The position numbers and the translations under genes are program-made. Positions 24,781 to 36,040 of a stretch of DNA of 64,000 bases are shown piece by piece (the first letter of the stretch is position 1; each line of letters opens with the position of its first letter). Location: assembly GCF_027579695.1 (NCBI RefSeq), contig NC_083574.1:57410059-57474058 (forward strand). The letters run 5' to 3'. The notes beneath the pieces are model-generated. The model saw nothing but the letters and a program-made list of their open reading frames with translations. It was not told the DNA's origin and made no database searches. Origin of the DNA: Neoarius graeffei (lineage: Eukaryota > Chordata > Actinopteri > Siluriformes > Ariidae).

Positions 24781-27700
24781 TGTGTGTGACAGATAATGTT
24801 AACATAAGATTTAGTTGAAGCATCATGGCTCACACAGGGAAAACTGAAATCACCTAATAAGGAACTGATTGCAGTGAATTAAAATGACAATGTACAATAA
24901 TTCTTTGAAATATTTGAAACATACCATGTTCCATGTAGGCTCGATGTCGTCCACACCCAGGTATGATAAATATGTTGCAAATCCCTCACTCAGCCACAAG
25001 TTATTCCACCAATTCATTGTGACAAGGTTTCCAAACCACTGTATTTCCAACAATGATGATCATGAATTAATAAATCCAATTAAAAACTTTAAAAGTATGT
25101 ATGCATCTAGTGTCATAAATTGTGCCACTGGCTGTATCACACAGAGTGTCTCATGCAGAATTTTTTAATAATAAAAATATTACATATGAATAATTGTACC
25201 TGATGTGCCAGCTCATGAGCTACCACGGTGGTAATCCATTCTTTATCGGAGGAAGAAGACACACCTTCCGTATACAGCAAAGATGATTCACGGTACATCG
25301 CTAACCCCCAATTTTCCATACCATTTGCACTGAAGTCAGGTAGGGCAATCTGATCTGTGAATACAAGCAAATATGGTGCAAGTTACCAATGACTAAAATG
25401 GCACTTCCATTTTTACTTTTCTTAACCCATTCGTTTAATCTCACCTAGTTTGTTTAATGAATATTTCAGGTTAAATTTCTTCTCGTAAAAGCTCAGAAGC
25501 TTCCCAGTGATATTCATTGCGTACTTGGCATGTCCATCATTCACAGCCTGAGGTCGGGCCCAGACCTTCAAAAACACAGGAAGCAGATTAGAAATGGATG
25601 TCAAACATAGATTTTTATTTTGCCTGAAGTTCCAAATTCAATGTAAATCCAACTGTTATTATCAGAATGTAAATATCAATATGTACAGCAGTATGTACAA
25701 ACAAAATCAACAGTTTCATACAGTGTTGCACTCGATTGATCTCATTTTTTTCCCTGTAATTCTTGACATGAAACAAAATGAACAAATGCTGTAGCAATAA
25801 ATAAATGAATATTATTAAACAGTAACACACCGATATTTCCTTTGTATCATGTGTAGCAGTTTCAGATTTAAATTCATTGACTGTGAAAGCCAAGAGATAT
25901 GTTGACATGATTGGTGTTGGGTCAAATGTAGAAGCAACCCACTCATCTCCATCCACAAATCGTTCATTTGCTGTTGAAATACAAAATACAAAGATTTGTA
26001 CACTGATGCCATTTATGTGCTTTATTAACTTTTGTAATGCAAATAACATCAAGGCAAGCTACAGTGGTGCTTGAAAGTTTGTGAACCCTTTAGAATTTTC
26101 TATATTTCTGCATAAATATGATCTAAAACAACATCAGATTGTCACGCAAGTCCTAAAAGTAGATAAAGAGAACCCAGTTCAACAAATGAGACAAAAATAT
26201 TATACTTGGTCATTTATTTACTGAGGAAAATGATCCAATGTTCCATATCTGTGTGTGGCAAAAGTATGTGAACCTTTGCTTTCAGTATCTGGTGTGACCC
26301 CTTTGTGCAGCAATAACCGCAACTAAACATTTCTGGTAACTGTCGATCAGTCCTGCACACCGGCTTGGAGGAATTTTAGCCCATTCCTCCGTACAGAACA
26401 GCTTCAACTCAGGGATGCTGGTGGGTTTCCTCACATGAACTGCTCACTTCAGGTCCTTCCACAACATTTCGATTGGATTAAGGTCAGGACATTGACTTGG
26501 CCATTCCAAAACATTAACTTTATTCTTCTTTAACTATTCTTTGGTAGAACGACTTGTGTGCTTAGGGTTGTTGGCTTGCATAAAGCTTCTCATTTAAACC
26601 AAAAAGTTCTCTTTTGGTCTCATCCATCCACAAAACATTTTTCCAATAGCCTTCTGGCTTGTCCACATGATCTTTAGCAAACTGCAGACGAGCAGCAATG
26701 TTCTTTTGGAGAGCAGTGGCTTTCTCCTTGCAACCCTGCCATGCAAACCATTGTTGTTCAGTGTTCTCCTGATGGTGGACTCATTAACATTAGCCAATGT
26801 GAGAGAGGCCTTCAGTTGCTTAGAAGTTACCCTGGGGTCCTTTGTGACCTTGCCGACTATTACACACCTTGCTCTTGGAGTGATCTTTGTTGGTCGACCA
26901 CTCCTAGGTAACAATGGTCTTGAATTTCCTCCATTTGTACACAATCTGCCTGACTGTGGATTGGTGGAGTCCAAACTCTTTACAGATGGTTTTGTAACCT
27001 TTTCCAGCCTGATGAGCATCAACAACGCTTCTTCTGAGGTCCTCAGAAATTTCCTTTTTTCATGCCATGATAAATTTCCACAAACGTGTTGTGAAGATCA
27101 GACTTTGATAGATCCCTGTTCTTTAAATAAAACAGGGTGCCCACTCACACCGGATTATCATCCCACTGATTGAAAACACCTGACTCTAATTTCACCTTCA
27201 AATTAACTGCTAATCCGAGAGGTTCACATACTTTTCCCACTCACAGATATGTAATATTGGATCATTTTCCTCAATAAATAAATGACCAAGTATGATATTT
27301 TTGTCTCATTTGTTTAACTGGGTTCTCTTTATCTACTTTTAGGACTTATGTGAAAATCTGATGATGTTTTCGGTCATATTTATGCAGAAATATAGAAAAT
27401 TCTAAAGGATTCACAAACTTTCAAGAACCACTGTATGTAATTAACAAATTATCAAAACAACACTGATCATTTTTTAAACTATGATGTCATTCTATATTAA
27501 CTGACAACACAAAGCCAGTTCTGTGCCTTACCTAACTTCCCATTGGAACGGGCTTTGGTGCCAGTTCTATGGATAATAGTAACATTAAAAACTGCTTTCA
27601 TAGCTGGTTCATCAAAGCAAGGGAATACTCTTCTAGCTTCTGTGGCTTGCAGCTGACTTGCAAGGAGAAATCTGTTGGGAACGGTATTTATATAAAAACA

Positions 27701-28998
27701 CACAACTGTACAAAAACAAACAGGAAAGAATAGTTCCATGTCATATCAGATATGGGTGCAATCATGTGCTATTCAGAGGAACTGCTATACTTGATGCATT
27801 ACAGCTGAGATAGCTTCCTTGGAGATAGGTGAAGAAGAATGCAATAAAACTGGGTAGGAACAAGGTTGAGAGTTGAGGCTCCTTCTATAATAAACACAGT
27901 AACATAAATACTGCCTTGGCCAAGAAATGGCTTTGGGTAATTTGATATTTGGAAGGGAATGTGTGAGTTTCTGTGTACTGTTCACCCTTGGAACACGAAC
28001 AAACACACACACACACACACACCATGATTTCAGCATCATGAATAACATGATATAAGAAATGCCCCAAACCAAAATGTATCCACATAGTATTGTGGAGCTT
28101 ATATAAACAATTAACATTTTAGACAGTGTATTCAGCTAGCAATGTGCTTCTGTTGCTGGGTTTCTCAGCTCCAGCCCTAGGGACTCACAGCCCTACACAG
28201 TTTCAGGGTTTCCTTGCTCAATGGTCTGATCAAACCATTACCTAATTATTAAGCCATTCATGAGCTGGGTCAGGTGTGTTGGAAGTAGGGAATACTTAAA
28301 ACTGTGCAGAGCAGTCAATCCGCATAGTACTGTAATTTACTGAAAGCTCTAATTTAGGCAATAAGTGTACAAAAATTTCTTATATAGGCAATTTAAATAT
28401 TACAAAATACTTACCTATTGTCTTCTTTACCATCAGTTTCCTGGTACTCGCTTATATAAAGACCAGTCAAATCATCACGGAGTGACCCTCTGAATGCAGT
28501 GAAAAGATCATAATAGTGCTCTTTCATTAACTGTTTCTTAAGCAGGATCTCAAAAAATTCAGAGTCATTGTGCAACTTGTGGCTTGCTACTTCTATATTT
28601 TCCCTTGTGTCAGAATGGGTCACTTTAATCTGGTCTATACGTAGATCCACGGCATGAAGAAAGATAGTCCATGTCTCGTTCACGCATTTAAACCTAACTG
28701 TTGAGTTCCCTTCAAAAAGATCATTTTGCTCGGTGGCATTGGGCAGCTTCACGTAGAGATGTGGCCGAAGATTGACTATGTAGCTCTCTGGAATCAAATT
28801 GCCAGGAAGTCTCAGAGTTGGTGGAAGTCCCGTTGGAATCGGTGTAGTAGGACTTGGGGTTGGTGGCTCCTGTGGTGGATATCTGTCTGTCTGAATCATG
28901 TACAGGGTTAACATAAGAATGGTGCCACTAAGTGCAGAAATTGTCAGCACCAGTGTGGCAATAGCCAGGGTTTTCGAGAGGTATATTCCATTAGCCAT
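13653..28998 (-). CDS. anpep: Aminopeptidase N (CD13), twenty coding exons
   Basis: Coding exons, in order: 28998-28415, 27671-27532, 25970-25831, 25565-25445, 25354-25200, 25038-24925, 24707-24564, 22009-21944, 21791-21726, 21180-21038, 16562-16483, 16331-16198, 16076-16021, 15841-15694, 15594-15506, 15422-15318, 14645-14478, 14397-14257, 14002-13939, 13811-13653. Phases agree throughout and give 2817 bases, 938 aa (human about 967). It is a type II membrane M1 zinc metallopeptidase that removes N-terminal residues from peptides at the cell surface. Residues 1-8 are cytosolic, about 9-36 form the membrane anchor, and 40-65 a Pro/Thr-rich stalk. Zinc ligands are HELAH (375-379) and Glu398 in WLSEGFA; Tyr464 in YSKGAAVLRM matches the transition-state Tyr. 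The substrate block [11 protein letters not shown] is present. Oddities: GAMEN reads NGMEN (339-343), and intron 7 has a GC donor. No stops are seen. Confidence 0.95.
17272..20066. mobile_element. Harbinger-like element (TAA target) cutting the LINE remnant
   Basis: Inverted ends are TGCCCAGGCCAGACAGCAG (17272) and CTGCTGTCTGATCTGGGCA (20066), flanked by the 3-bp duplication TAA (17269-17271 and 20067-20069), as in PIF/Harbinger. Without the Tc1 copy inside (18159-19774) it is about 1.2 kb. The interior has repeated CTGCGTC/GCAGGTAGACGC motifs and a TTAACACT-rich stretch near 17640-17820. No transposase is visible. Confidence 0.6.
18159..19774 (-). mobile_element. Tc1-like transposon with broken transposase
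   Basis: Terminal repeats start CAGTGGTATGCAAAAGTTTG and the flanks are TA (18157-18158 and 19775-19776). The minus-strand transposase starts at 19396 ([20 protein letters not shown]) and ends near 18379. Landmarks are [15 protein letters not shown]-like DNA binding (about 19200), [13 protein letters not shown] (about 18940), [15 protein letters not shown] (about 18800) and [13 protein letters not shown] (about 18560). Several frame changes break it. Confidence 0.85.
20414..20550 (+). mobile_element. 3' fragment of a family A-type SINE
   Basis: Diverged copy of the SINE 3' part (GGCGACCTGCC, GGGTGTACGCC, CAGCTGGGATTGGC) ending in a GGATGGATG tail. The head is absent. A second decayed SINE-like stretch follows at about 20550-20790. 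Confidence 0.55.
21241..21633 (+). mobile_element. Mariner-like remnant in anpep intron 9
   Basis: Inverted ends carry ATGTGGCCAAAGGTTTGTGG and its partner near 21633. The middle encodes a short transposase-like tail ([17 protein letters not shown]), resembling the last catalytic block of mariner-type enzymes. It is internally deleted. Confidence 0.55.
22070..24512 (-). mobile_element. Tc1-like element filling anpep intron 7, with LINE insertion
   Basis: Ends begin CAGTGGTGCTTGAAAATTTG and flanks are TA (22068-22069 and 24513-24514). Minus-strand transposase pieces include [19 protein letters not shown] (about 23850) and [19 protein letters not shown] (about 22480). The stretch 22717-23572 is foreign: a LINE 3' end plus an inverted transposase fragment. 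The element starts 60 bases upstream of the exon 8 acceptor and ends about 50 bases from the exon 7 donor, so the original intron was only about 110 bases. Confidence 0.82.
22717..23425 (-). mobile_element. 5'-truncated LINE 3' end (L2/Rex1-like) inside the Tc1 copy
   Basis: The minus strand encodes a C-terminal LINE segment: [59 protein letters not shown] and [10 protein letters not shown]. It is followed by a 3' UTR with AATAAAGGAATTCAATTCAA. The exact clade is uncertain. The 5' junction abuts an inverted fragment of the host transposon (23437-23572). Confidence 0.6.
24747..24789. repeat. (TG)n microsatellite
   Basis: An almost pure TG run in anpep intron 6. Confidence 0.9.
26062..27433 (-). 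mobile_element. Tc1-like element in anpep intron 2, internally deleted
   Basis: Same family as 22070, 36041 and 57278. Ends begin CAGTGGTGCTTGAAAGTTTG with TA flanks (26060-26061 and 27434-27435). The transposase is minus strand and shows [19 protein letters not shown] near 26830. Comparison with 36041-37610 shows the middle (catalytic core) has been lost near 26577. Confidence 0.82.
28000..28021. repeat. (AC)n microsatellite
   Basis: Short pure AC run in anpep intron 1. Confidence 0.85.
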
Positions 28999-29035
28999 GT
29001 CTGTCCCATGTGAAAAACGCTGACAAGTGAATCCA

Positions 29036-29145
29036 AGCTAAGTGAGGAACCCACAGTCTTTAATTAGACTATGAACCTTTTCATAAATCTAGGAAATGTA
29101 CACAGCTGAAGGCACCTCCTTCAATGGGATTACACATTAACGAGC
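29036..29145 (-). promoter_or_regulatory. anpep: Candidate anpep promoter with HNF1-like site
   Basis: On the minus strand, GTTAATGTGTAAT (29141-29129) matches 10 of 13 positions of the HNF1 palindrome, and an AT-rich TATA-like ATTAAAGA lies about 65 bases downstream, 60-70 bases before the start codon. Mammalian ANPEP has an HNF1-driven epithelial promoter, so the arrangement is plausible but unproven. The rest of 29150-30115 shows nothing I can name. Confidence 0.3.
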
Positions 29146-30115
29146 ATAGATAATCAAATAAACAAGTACTTTGCATATGATTCTCAGGATTTTGTCTCCA
29201 CCTCTGCCCATCTCGACCAGTCCAGGACAAGAAGGAAGAAGGAAGCTTTGCTCTGCAAACACAATCAAAGTACTAAAACATGCCGGCATGAAAAAGAGCT
29301 ATATGTTTTTTTTTTGGTCTCCTTCTTTGAGTACAGGCACTAACCTATAAAACGTGACGTTTCCACAGGTTGCCATTGGATTCCATCCTGTGCCCCTTTA
29401 GATTAAGTTCAACTCTAAATGATGAACTATCCCACTGTTTCAAATCTCACTGGCAGCAAATTTACATGTTCTTTGTAGGTTTTCCTAAAACTCTGTAACA
29501 CCCTGGTCTTCCACCACTGTCGATCTAATACACATGCACAAGTCAAATTGGTAGCATGTGTTTCTGTGAAAAAGTATAAGGGGAGGAGACTGTAGCTCCT
29601 TTTCCCCCTCCCTGAACTACACATTCTTAACTGCATTAGAAAAAAAAGCAAAGAAAGCCAGAAATCCAATCCAAAAAAGTAAAAATCCAGGCTGTGGCAA
29701 CTATAAATTAAACATGTGTGGTACAAAAATTGTAACAAACCATGCACCTCTGATCGATCCTCATAGTGGATTTATTGTATATAAGGGGATTCAGAAACTA
29801 TGTACAGGTCTGAGTAAAAGGGAAGTAGAAATGCTGAGACAGGTACTATAGTAATTATAAGACCACTGAGTCTAAAATATAAGGAAGTATAGTAAAATCA
29901 AAAATGCATTGACCTTTTGCTAATCAAGGCTAGACCCAACTTAGGTCTGAGAAAATTAGAGTGATGAGAGCCTAAGATGGTCAAACCTGAGGCCCAAAGC
30001 CAAAAAAAGAAAGAAGAAGAATTAGACGATAACACAAAGTGGTCAGTGAAGGTGCATAGTTTCAAGAAAATTGTCACATGTAGTTCAAGAATATGATTAT
30101 GTAAAGCTGTTTTAT

Positions 30116-30494
30116 CCATCTATCCATTATCTGTAGCCACTTATCCTGTTCTACAGGGTCGCAGGCAAGCTGGAGCCTATCCCAACCGACTATGGGCGAA
30201 AGGCGGGGTACACCCTGGACAAGTTGCCAGGTCATCGCAGGGCCGACACAGAGACAAACAACCATTCACACCCACATTCACACCTACGGTCAATTTAGAG
30301 CCACCAAGTAACCTAACCTGCATGTCTTTGGACTGTGGGGGAAACCGGAGCACCCAGAGGAAACCCACACAGACATGGGGAGAACATGCAAACTCCACAC
30401 AGAAAGGCCTTCGCCAGCTCGCTATCCCAGCTCAAACCCAGGACCTTCTTGCTGTGAGGTGAAAGTGCTAACCACTACACCACCATGCAGCCCT
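30116..30494 (-). mobile_element. Family A SINE, copy 5
   Basis: Full-length minus-strand copy with a GGATAGATGGATA-type tail. No clear target duplication remains, so it may be older than most copies here. Confidence 0.82.
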
Positions 30495-30644
30495 AAAATA
30501 GATTTAAGTAATAGGTAATTATCTTTGGAAGCTACAGATACCATTTTGCCCCATGGCAAATGACGGAATATGTGTTTGTGTAATAAGTATTTGCCATTCA
30601 AATGAACTGAATGTGGCAAACAAAACTTAAGATCTTTTTTTTTT

Positions 30645-31027
30645 CTCATCTCATTCTCATCTCATTATCTCTAGCCGCTTTATCCTGTTCTACAGGGTCG
30701 CAGGCAAGCTGGAGCCTATCCCCGCTGACTACGGGCGAAAGGCGGGGTACACCCTGGACAAGTTGCCAGGTCATCACAGGGCTGACACATAGACACAGAC
30801 AACCATTCACACTCACATTCACACCTACGGTCAATTTGGAGTCACCAGTTAACCTAACCTGCATGTCTTTGGACTGTGGGGGAAACCGGAGCACCCGGAG
30901 GAAACCCACGCGGACACGGGGAGAACATGCAAACTCCGCACAGAAAGGCCCTTGCCGGCCACGGGGCTCGAACCCGGACCTTCTTGCTGTGAGGCGACAG
31001 CGCTAACCACTACACCACTGTGCCGCC
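30645..31027 (-). mobile_element. Family A SINE, copy 6
   Basis: Full-length minus-strand copy with GAGAT tail, inserted at a T-tract. The duplication ATCTTTTTTTTTT is visible at 30632-30644 and 31028-31040. Confidence 0.85.
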
Positions 31028-31516
31028 CATCTTTTTTTTTTAAATAAAAAATATATCAATAATATGAAGGTCATAATGCCACAAATGTCTAGGGACATCA
31101 TGATGATGACTTTAAAACAAGACCTATGTATGAGCCAGGCCAGAACCATTACCTGAAATGATTTATCTTTTTATGGTTCATGAAAAAAGTTTATCTTACC
31201 ATTGTACTTTGTTCGGTGCCAAAACATTTCCTGGTTCTTCTTGTAAACGGCTTTAAAAAAAAAGTCATAAATGTATGTATGTGTGTGTGTGTAAGATCAA
31301 TCATTCACTGGTAAATACAAAAGGAGACTTCAGTAGTCTCCTTATGTAGACTGAAAAACTTGTCAAGTTAAAAACAAAAACGCATCCAAGTAGAAGATCT
31401 AATCTAATTCTAATTTCTGTCCAGATGTCATGTAGATCAGATAAAAATCTCAGTAAAATACTGAGCGGCCATTTCTCTAAACTTAAACTATTCTTCAGGA
31501 TGGACGGTATGATCAC

Positions 31517-31705
31517 ATGGGGGAAGCCATGGCCTAAAGGTTAGAAAAGCAGCTTTGGGACCAAAAGGTTGCCAGTTTGATTCCCTGGACCAGCAGGAAT
31601 GGCTGACATGCCCTTGAGCAAGTCACCTAACCCCCAGCTGCTCCTCAGGGCATGTTGTACATTGCTCTGGATAAGATTGTCTACTAAATGTTTGTAATGT
31701 AATTT
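31517..31705 (+). mobile_element. tRNA-derived SINE, family B, copy 1
   Basis: The head reads GGGGGAAGCCATGGCCTAAA with a B box-like GGTTGCCAGTTTGATTCCC. The body has the phrase TGCCCTTGAGCAAG and the tail repeats TAATGTAAT. It is related to copies at 47950 and 55265. Confidence 0.7.
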
Positions 31706-32116
31706 AATGGTTATGTAAAATATAGTATGAATAGAATATTTCATTTAACTTTTTCACAAGAAAAATGAACAAATTTATCATGTTTTTTTCCAACTTTTTT
31801 TGTCCAGGCTTTAACATCATTAGCTCATCTGGTTGACCGGTGATGAGTTTATGCCATCATGTGTTGTCCATCATCAGTCGAGCGTCATCCACATTTTACG
31901 AAAATCACTTCTTCTCTCTCAATTCTTCACCAATTTTTATTCTTTTTGGCAGGAAGGTGGGTCTGTCTGGGGTACATATGGCTTCTACCCAAATTTGCAT
32001 AATTGCAATTACAACCCCTGGCAAAAAATATGGAATCACTACTCCTGGAGAATGTTAATTCAGCTGTTTTACTTTGTAGCACGAAAAAAAAAAATCACAG
32101 ATATGACACAAAATTA

Positions 32117-35100
32117 CCCCTCCTAGAACTGCCACCTTATTGTGGTGGAGGGGTTTGTGTGCTTGAATGATCCTAGGAGCTATGTTGTCGGGGGCATTAT
32201 GCCCCTGTTAGGGTTTCCCAAGGCAGACAGGTCCTAGGTGACAGGCCAGACCAAGAGCAGTTCACCAAAAAACCCCTATGGAGAAAAAATCCTGGACCGT
32301 GACGTCGCCCGGTAGGACGCAGCCGGGGCCCCACCCTGGAGCCAGGCCCGGGGTTGGGGCTCGTATGCGAGCGTTTGGTGGCCGGGCCTTTGCCCATGGG
32401 GCCCGGCCGGGCTCAGCCCGAAGAGGTGACGTGGGCCCGACCTCCTGTGGGTTCACCACCCACAGAGGTAGCAGTAGGGGTTTGGTGCAGTGTGGATTGG
32501 GTGGCAGTCGAAGGCAGGGGCCTCGACGACCTGATCCCCGGACACAGCAGCTGGCTGTTGGGACATGGAATGTCACTTCGCTGGGGGGGAAGGAGCCTGA
32601 GCTTGTGCGGGAGGTTGAGAGGTACCGGCTAGAGATAGTCGGGCTCACCTCCACGCACAGCTTGGGCTCTGGAACCCAGCTCCTCGAGAGGGGCTGGACT
32701 TTCCACTTCTCTGGAGTCGCCCGTGGTGAGCGGCGGCGGGCTGGTGTGGGCTTCCTTATAGCTCCCCAGCTCAGCCGCCATGTGTTGGAGTTTACCCCAG
32801 TGAACGAGAGGGTCGCCTCTCTGCGCCTTCGGATTGGGGAGAGGGCTCTTGCTGTTGTTTGTGCCTACGGGCCAAATAGCAGTATAGAGTATCCGGCCTT
32901 CTTGGAGTCCCTGGGAGAGGTACTGAGGGGTGCTCAGACTGGGGACTCCATTGTGCTACTGGGGGACTTCAATGCTCACGTGGGCGATGACAGTGACACC
33001 TGGAGGGGCGTGGTTGGGAGGAACGGCCTCCCCGATCTGAACCCGAGTGGTGTTTTGTTATTGGACTTCTGTGCTAGTCACAGTTTGTCCATAACGAACA
33101 CCATGTTCGAGCATAGGGGTGTCCATAAGTGCACGTGGCACCAGGACACCTTAGGTCGGAGGTCGATGATCGACTTTGTAGTCGTGTCATCTGATCTCCG
33201 ACCCTATGTCTTGGACACTCGGGTGAAGAGAGGGGCTGAGTTGTCAACTGATCACCACCTGGTGGTGAGTTGGATCCGCTGGCGGAGGAGGAAGCTGGAC
33301 AGACCTGGCAGGCCCAAACGTATGGCGAGAGTCTGCTGGGAACGTCTGGCCGAGCACTCTGTTGGGGAGGTCTTTAACTCCCACCTCCGGGAGAGCTTTT
33401 CCCAGCTTCCGAGGGAGGCGGGGGACATTGAGTCTGAGTGGACCATGTTCTCTACCTCCATTGTGGACGCAGCTGTTCGGAGCTGTGGCCGCAAGGTCTC
33501 CGGTGCCTGTCGTGGCGGCAATCCCCGAACCCGGTGGTGGACACCGGAAGTAAGGGATGCCGTCAAGCTGAAGAAGGAGTCCTATCGGGCCATGTTGACC
33601 TCCGGGACTCCTGAGGCAGCCGACGGGTATCGGCAGGCCAGGCGTGCTGCAGCTCGGGCAGTTGCAGAGGCAAAAACTCGGAATTGGGAGGAGTTCGGGG
33701 AGGCCATGGAGAAGGACTATCGGTCGGCCTCGAAGAAATTCTGGCAAACCGTCCGGTGCCTCAGGAGGGGGAAGCAGTATTCTGCCAACACTGTTTACAG
33801 TGCGGGTGGGGAGCTGTTGACCTCGACTGGGGACATTGTCGGGCGGTGGAAGGAATACTTTGAGGATCTCCTCAATCCCACCGTCATGTCTTCCACTGAG
33901 GAGACTGAGGCTGATGACTCAGAGGTGGACTCGTCCATTACCCAAGCCGAAGTCACTGAGGTGGTTTGCAAGCTCCTCGGTGGCAAGGCACCGGGGGTGG
34001 ATGAGATCCGCCCTGAGTATCTCAAGTCTCTGGATGTTGTGGGGCTGTCTTGGTTGACACGCCTCTGCAACATCGCGTGGCGGTCGGGGACAGTGCCTCT
34101 GGAGTGGCAGACTGGGGTGGTGGTCCCTCTTTTTAAGAAAGGGGACCGGAGAGTGTGCTCCAATTATAGGGGAATCACACTTCTCAGCCTCCCAGGGAAA
34201 GTTTACTCCAGGGTACTGGAGAGGAGAATTCGACCAATAGTCGAACCTCGGATCCAGGAGGAACAATGCGGTTTTCGTCCTGGTCGCGGAACACTGGACC
34301 AGCTCTATACCCTTCATAGGGTGCTCGAGGGTTCATGGGAGTTTGCCCAACCAGTCCACATGTGCTTTGTGGATCTGGAGAAGGCATTCGACTGTGTCCC
34401 CCGTGGTATTCTGTGGGGGGTGCTTCGGGAGTATGGGGTTCGGGGCTCTTTGCTAAGGGCTGTCCGGTCCCTGTACGAACGGAGCAGGAGTCTGGTTCGC
34501 ATTGCCGGCAGTAAGTCAGACCTGTTCCCAGTGCATGTTGGACTCCGTCAGGGCTGCCCTTTGTCACCGGTTCTGTTCATAATTTTTATGGACAGAATTT
34601 CTAGGCGCAGCCAGGGGCCGGAAGGAATCCTGTTTGGGAACCACAGGATTTCATCTCTGCTTTTTGCGGATGATGTTGTCCTGTTGGCTTCTTCAAACCA
34701 GGACCTTCAGCATGCACTGGGGCAGTTTGCAGTCGAGTGTGAAGCGGCTGGGATGAGAATCAGCACCTCCAAGTCCGAGGCCATGGTTCTCGACCGGAAA
34801 AGGGTGGCTTGCCCTCTCCAGGTTGGTGGAGAAGTCCTGCCTCAAGTGGAGGAGTTTAAGTATCTCGGGATCTTGTTCACGAGTGAGGGAAGGATGGAGC
34901 GTGAGATCGACAGGCGGATCGGTGCAGCCTCCGCAGTGATGCGGTCGCTTTACCGGTCCGTCGTGGTGAAGAAGGAGCTGAGCCAAAAGGCGAAGCTCTC
35001 AATTTACCGGTCGATCTACGTTCCAACTCTCACCTATGGTCATGAGCTTTGGGTAATGACAGAAAGAACAAGATCGCGGATACAAGCGGCTGAAATGAGT

Positions 35101-35465
35101 TTCCTTCGCAGGGTGGCTGGGCGCTCCCTTAGAGATAGGGTGAGAAGCACAGTCACTCGGGAGGAGCTCGGAGTAGAGCCGCTGCTCCTCCACATCGAGA
35201 GGAACCAGCTGAGGTGGCTCGGGCATCTTTTTCGGATGCCTCCTGGACGCCTCCCTGGGGAGGTGTTCCAGGCATGTCCCCCCGGGAGGAGGCCCCGGGG
35301 AAGACCCAGGACATGCTGGAGGGACTATGTCTCTCGGCTGGCCTGGGAACGCCTCGGTGTTCTTCCCGAGGAGCTGGCCGAGGTGTCTGGGGAAAGGGAA
35401 GTTTGGGCTTCCATGCTTAGACTGCTGCCTCCGCGACCCGGTCCTGGATAAGCGGAAGAAGACGA
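32117..35465 (+). mobile_element. Full-length, apparently intact RTE-like LINE
   Basis: A 3.35-kb non-LTR retrotransposon with a 161-base 5' UTR, one long ORF (32278-35451) and a 14-base 3' end, GATAAGCGGAAGAAGACGA around the stop, lacking a poly(A) tail. A perfect 12-bp duplication GACACAAAATTA flanks it (32105-32116 and 35466-35477). Single-ORF architecture, size and a short repetitive 3' end fit the RTE group. No disabling change is seen, which points to very recent insertion. Confidence 0.85.
32278..35451 (+). CDS. LINE endonuclease/reverse transcriptase, 1057 aa
   Basis: One uninterrupted ORF from an ATG at 32278. Residues about 95-330 form an apurinic-type endonuclease: [24 protein letters not shown] and STDHHLVV carry the expected Asn, Asp/Asn and Asp-His residues. 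Residues about 520-840 form a reverse transcriptase: [70 protein letters not shown] and the catalytic FADDVVLL. The C-terminal part holds [10 protein letters not shown], a conserved [10 protein letters not shown] block and a basic [12 protein letters not shown] stretch. The enzyme would nick target DNA and copy its own RNA there. The N-terminal about 80 residues are Pro/Gly/Arg-rich and have no clear domain. It is mobile-element coding, not a host gene. Confidence 0.9.
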   Translation: MEKKSWTVTSPGRTQPGPHPGARPGVGARMRAFGGRAFAHGARPGSARRGDVGPTSCGFTTHRGSSRGLVQCGLGGSRRQGPRRPDPRTQQLAVGTWNVTSLGGKEPELVREVERYRLEIVGLTSTHSLGSGTQLLERGWTFHFSGVARGERRRAGVGFLIAPQLSRHVLEFTPVNERVASLRLRIGERALAVVCAYGPNSSIEYPAFLESLGEVLRGAQTGDSIVLLGDFNAHVGDDSDTWRGVVGRNGLPDLNPSGVLLLDFCASHSLSITNTMFEHRGVHKCTWHQDTLGRRSMIDFVVVSSDLRPYVLDTRVKRGAELSTDHHLVVSWIRWRRRKLDRPGRPKRMARVCWERLAEHSVGEVFNSHLRESFSQLPREAGDIESEWTMFSTSIVDAAVRSCGRKVSGACRGGNPRTRWWTPEVRDAVKLKKESYRAMLTSGTPEAADGYRQARRAAARAVAEAKTRNWEEFGEAMEKDYRSASKKFWQTVRCLRRGKQYSANTVYSAGGELLTSTGDIVGRWKEYFEDLLNPTVMSSTEETEADDSEVDSSITQAEVTEVVCKLLGGKAPGVDEIRPEYLKSLDVVGLSWLTRLCNIAWRSGTVPLEWQTGVVVPLFKKGDRRVCSNYRGITLLSLPGKVYSRVLERRIRPIVEPRIQEEQCGFRPGRGTLDQLYTLHRVLEGSWEFAQPVHMCFVDLEKAFDCVPRGILWGVLREYGVRGSLLRAVRSLYERSRSLVRIAGSKSDLFPVHVGLRQGCPLSPVLFIIFMDRISRRSQGPEGILFGNHRISSLLFADDVVLLASSNQDLQHALGQFAVECEAAGMRISTSKSEAMVLDRKRVACPLQVGGEVLPQVEEFKYLGILFTSEGRMEREIDRRIGAASAVMRSLYRSVVVKKELSQKAKLSIYRSIYVPTLTYGHELWVMTERTRSRIQAAEMSFLRRVAGRSLRDRVRSTVTREELGVEPLLLHIERNQLRWLGHLFRMPPGRLPGEVFQACPPGRRPRGRPRTCWRDYVSRLAWERLGVLPEELAEVSGEREVWASMLRLLPPRPGPG

Positions 35466-35689
35466 GACACAAAATTATTTAATTTAACAGCTGAACATTC
35501 TGGCTTTGTAAAATATACCTCAAAAAAATTAAATGAATGTCTTGTTTATGTTTTCTGAATGGTAACCCTCATATTTCTGAGATTTGTTTAACTGTTTAAT
35601 GCTAATTTATTGTTAACAGGGGTAAGGTTCACAGTATCTACTAGTGATTGGAAGGTTTATCAAATCTGGATTTCCAAAGAGCCACGGTC

Positions 35690-36040
35690 AGTGCTAAAAG
35701 TAAAAGTAAGATCTGATCACAGAGCTCCCTGCTCTATAAAGCTCCATACTTAAGAGAATATAGCAATGCATCGACCTTATTTTTTATGGCTTTTGCGGCC
35801 ATACAACATCCGTCTGTCCATATGTCCGAACGATGTACGTGCATCACCACAGGGTACCCGACAGTAAGTGCAAGGCAACGTATCTCATCAACACTTGACC
35901 TCCGCACAATGAAATCTGTATCTTACATAAGATAGATGGGTTTTTATTCAGCAGTTATTTTAATTTGCTTTTTAAAAAATAACATGGGATTATTTACTAA
36001 CATTTTACACTCATCAGGAGCTCCACTTTTAGTCAGTGCC
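35690..36040 (-). repeat. Dispersed unclassified repeat shared with arpin intron 3
   Basis: On the minus strand this matches 3660-3780 and 7840-8090, sharing AGGTCGATGCATT, CATACTTCGAGAG-like and GGAGCTCCTGATGAGTGT phrases. Tc1 copy 36041-37610 sits at its edge. A further relative follows at 37640-38060 on the + strand. Confidence 0.45.

Larger units (their letters stand above)
32010..35560. mobile_element. Mariner-like MITE remnant split by the LINE
   Basis: ACAACCCCTGGCAAAAAATA at about 32013 is a common end of fish mariner-like repeats. The sequence runs to 32116 and resumes after the LINE at 35478, sharing the 12-bp duplication. The right boundary is uncertain. Confidence 0.4.

Noticed and set aside
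24747-24789. Repeated short units suggesting an array
   Set aside because: It is a simple TG microsatellite; no spaced direct repeats of CRISPR type occur anywhere in the window.
32197-35472. Several long minus-strand frames opposite the LINE ORF (up to 167 codons)
   Set aside because: They are shadows of the GC-rich sense ORF and show no domain of their own.
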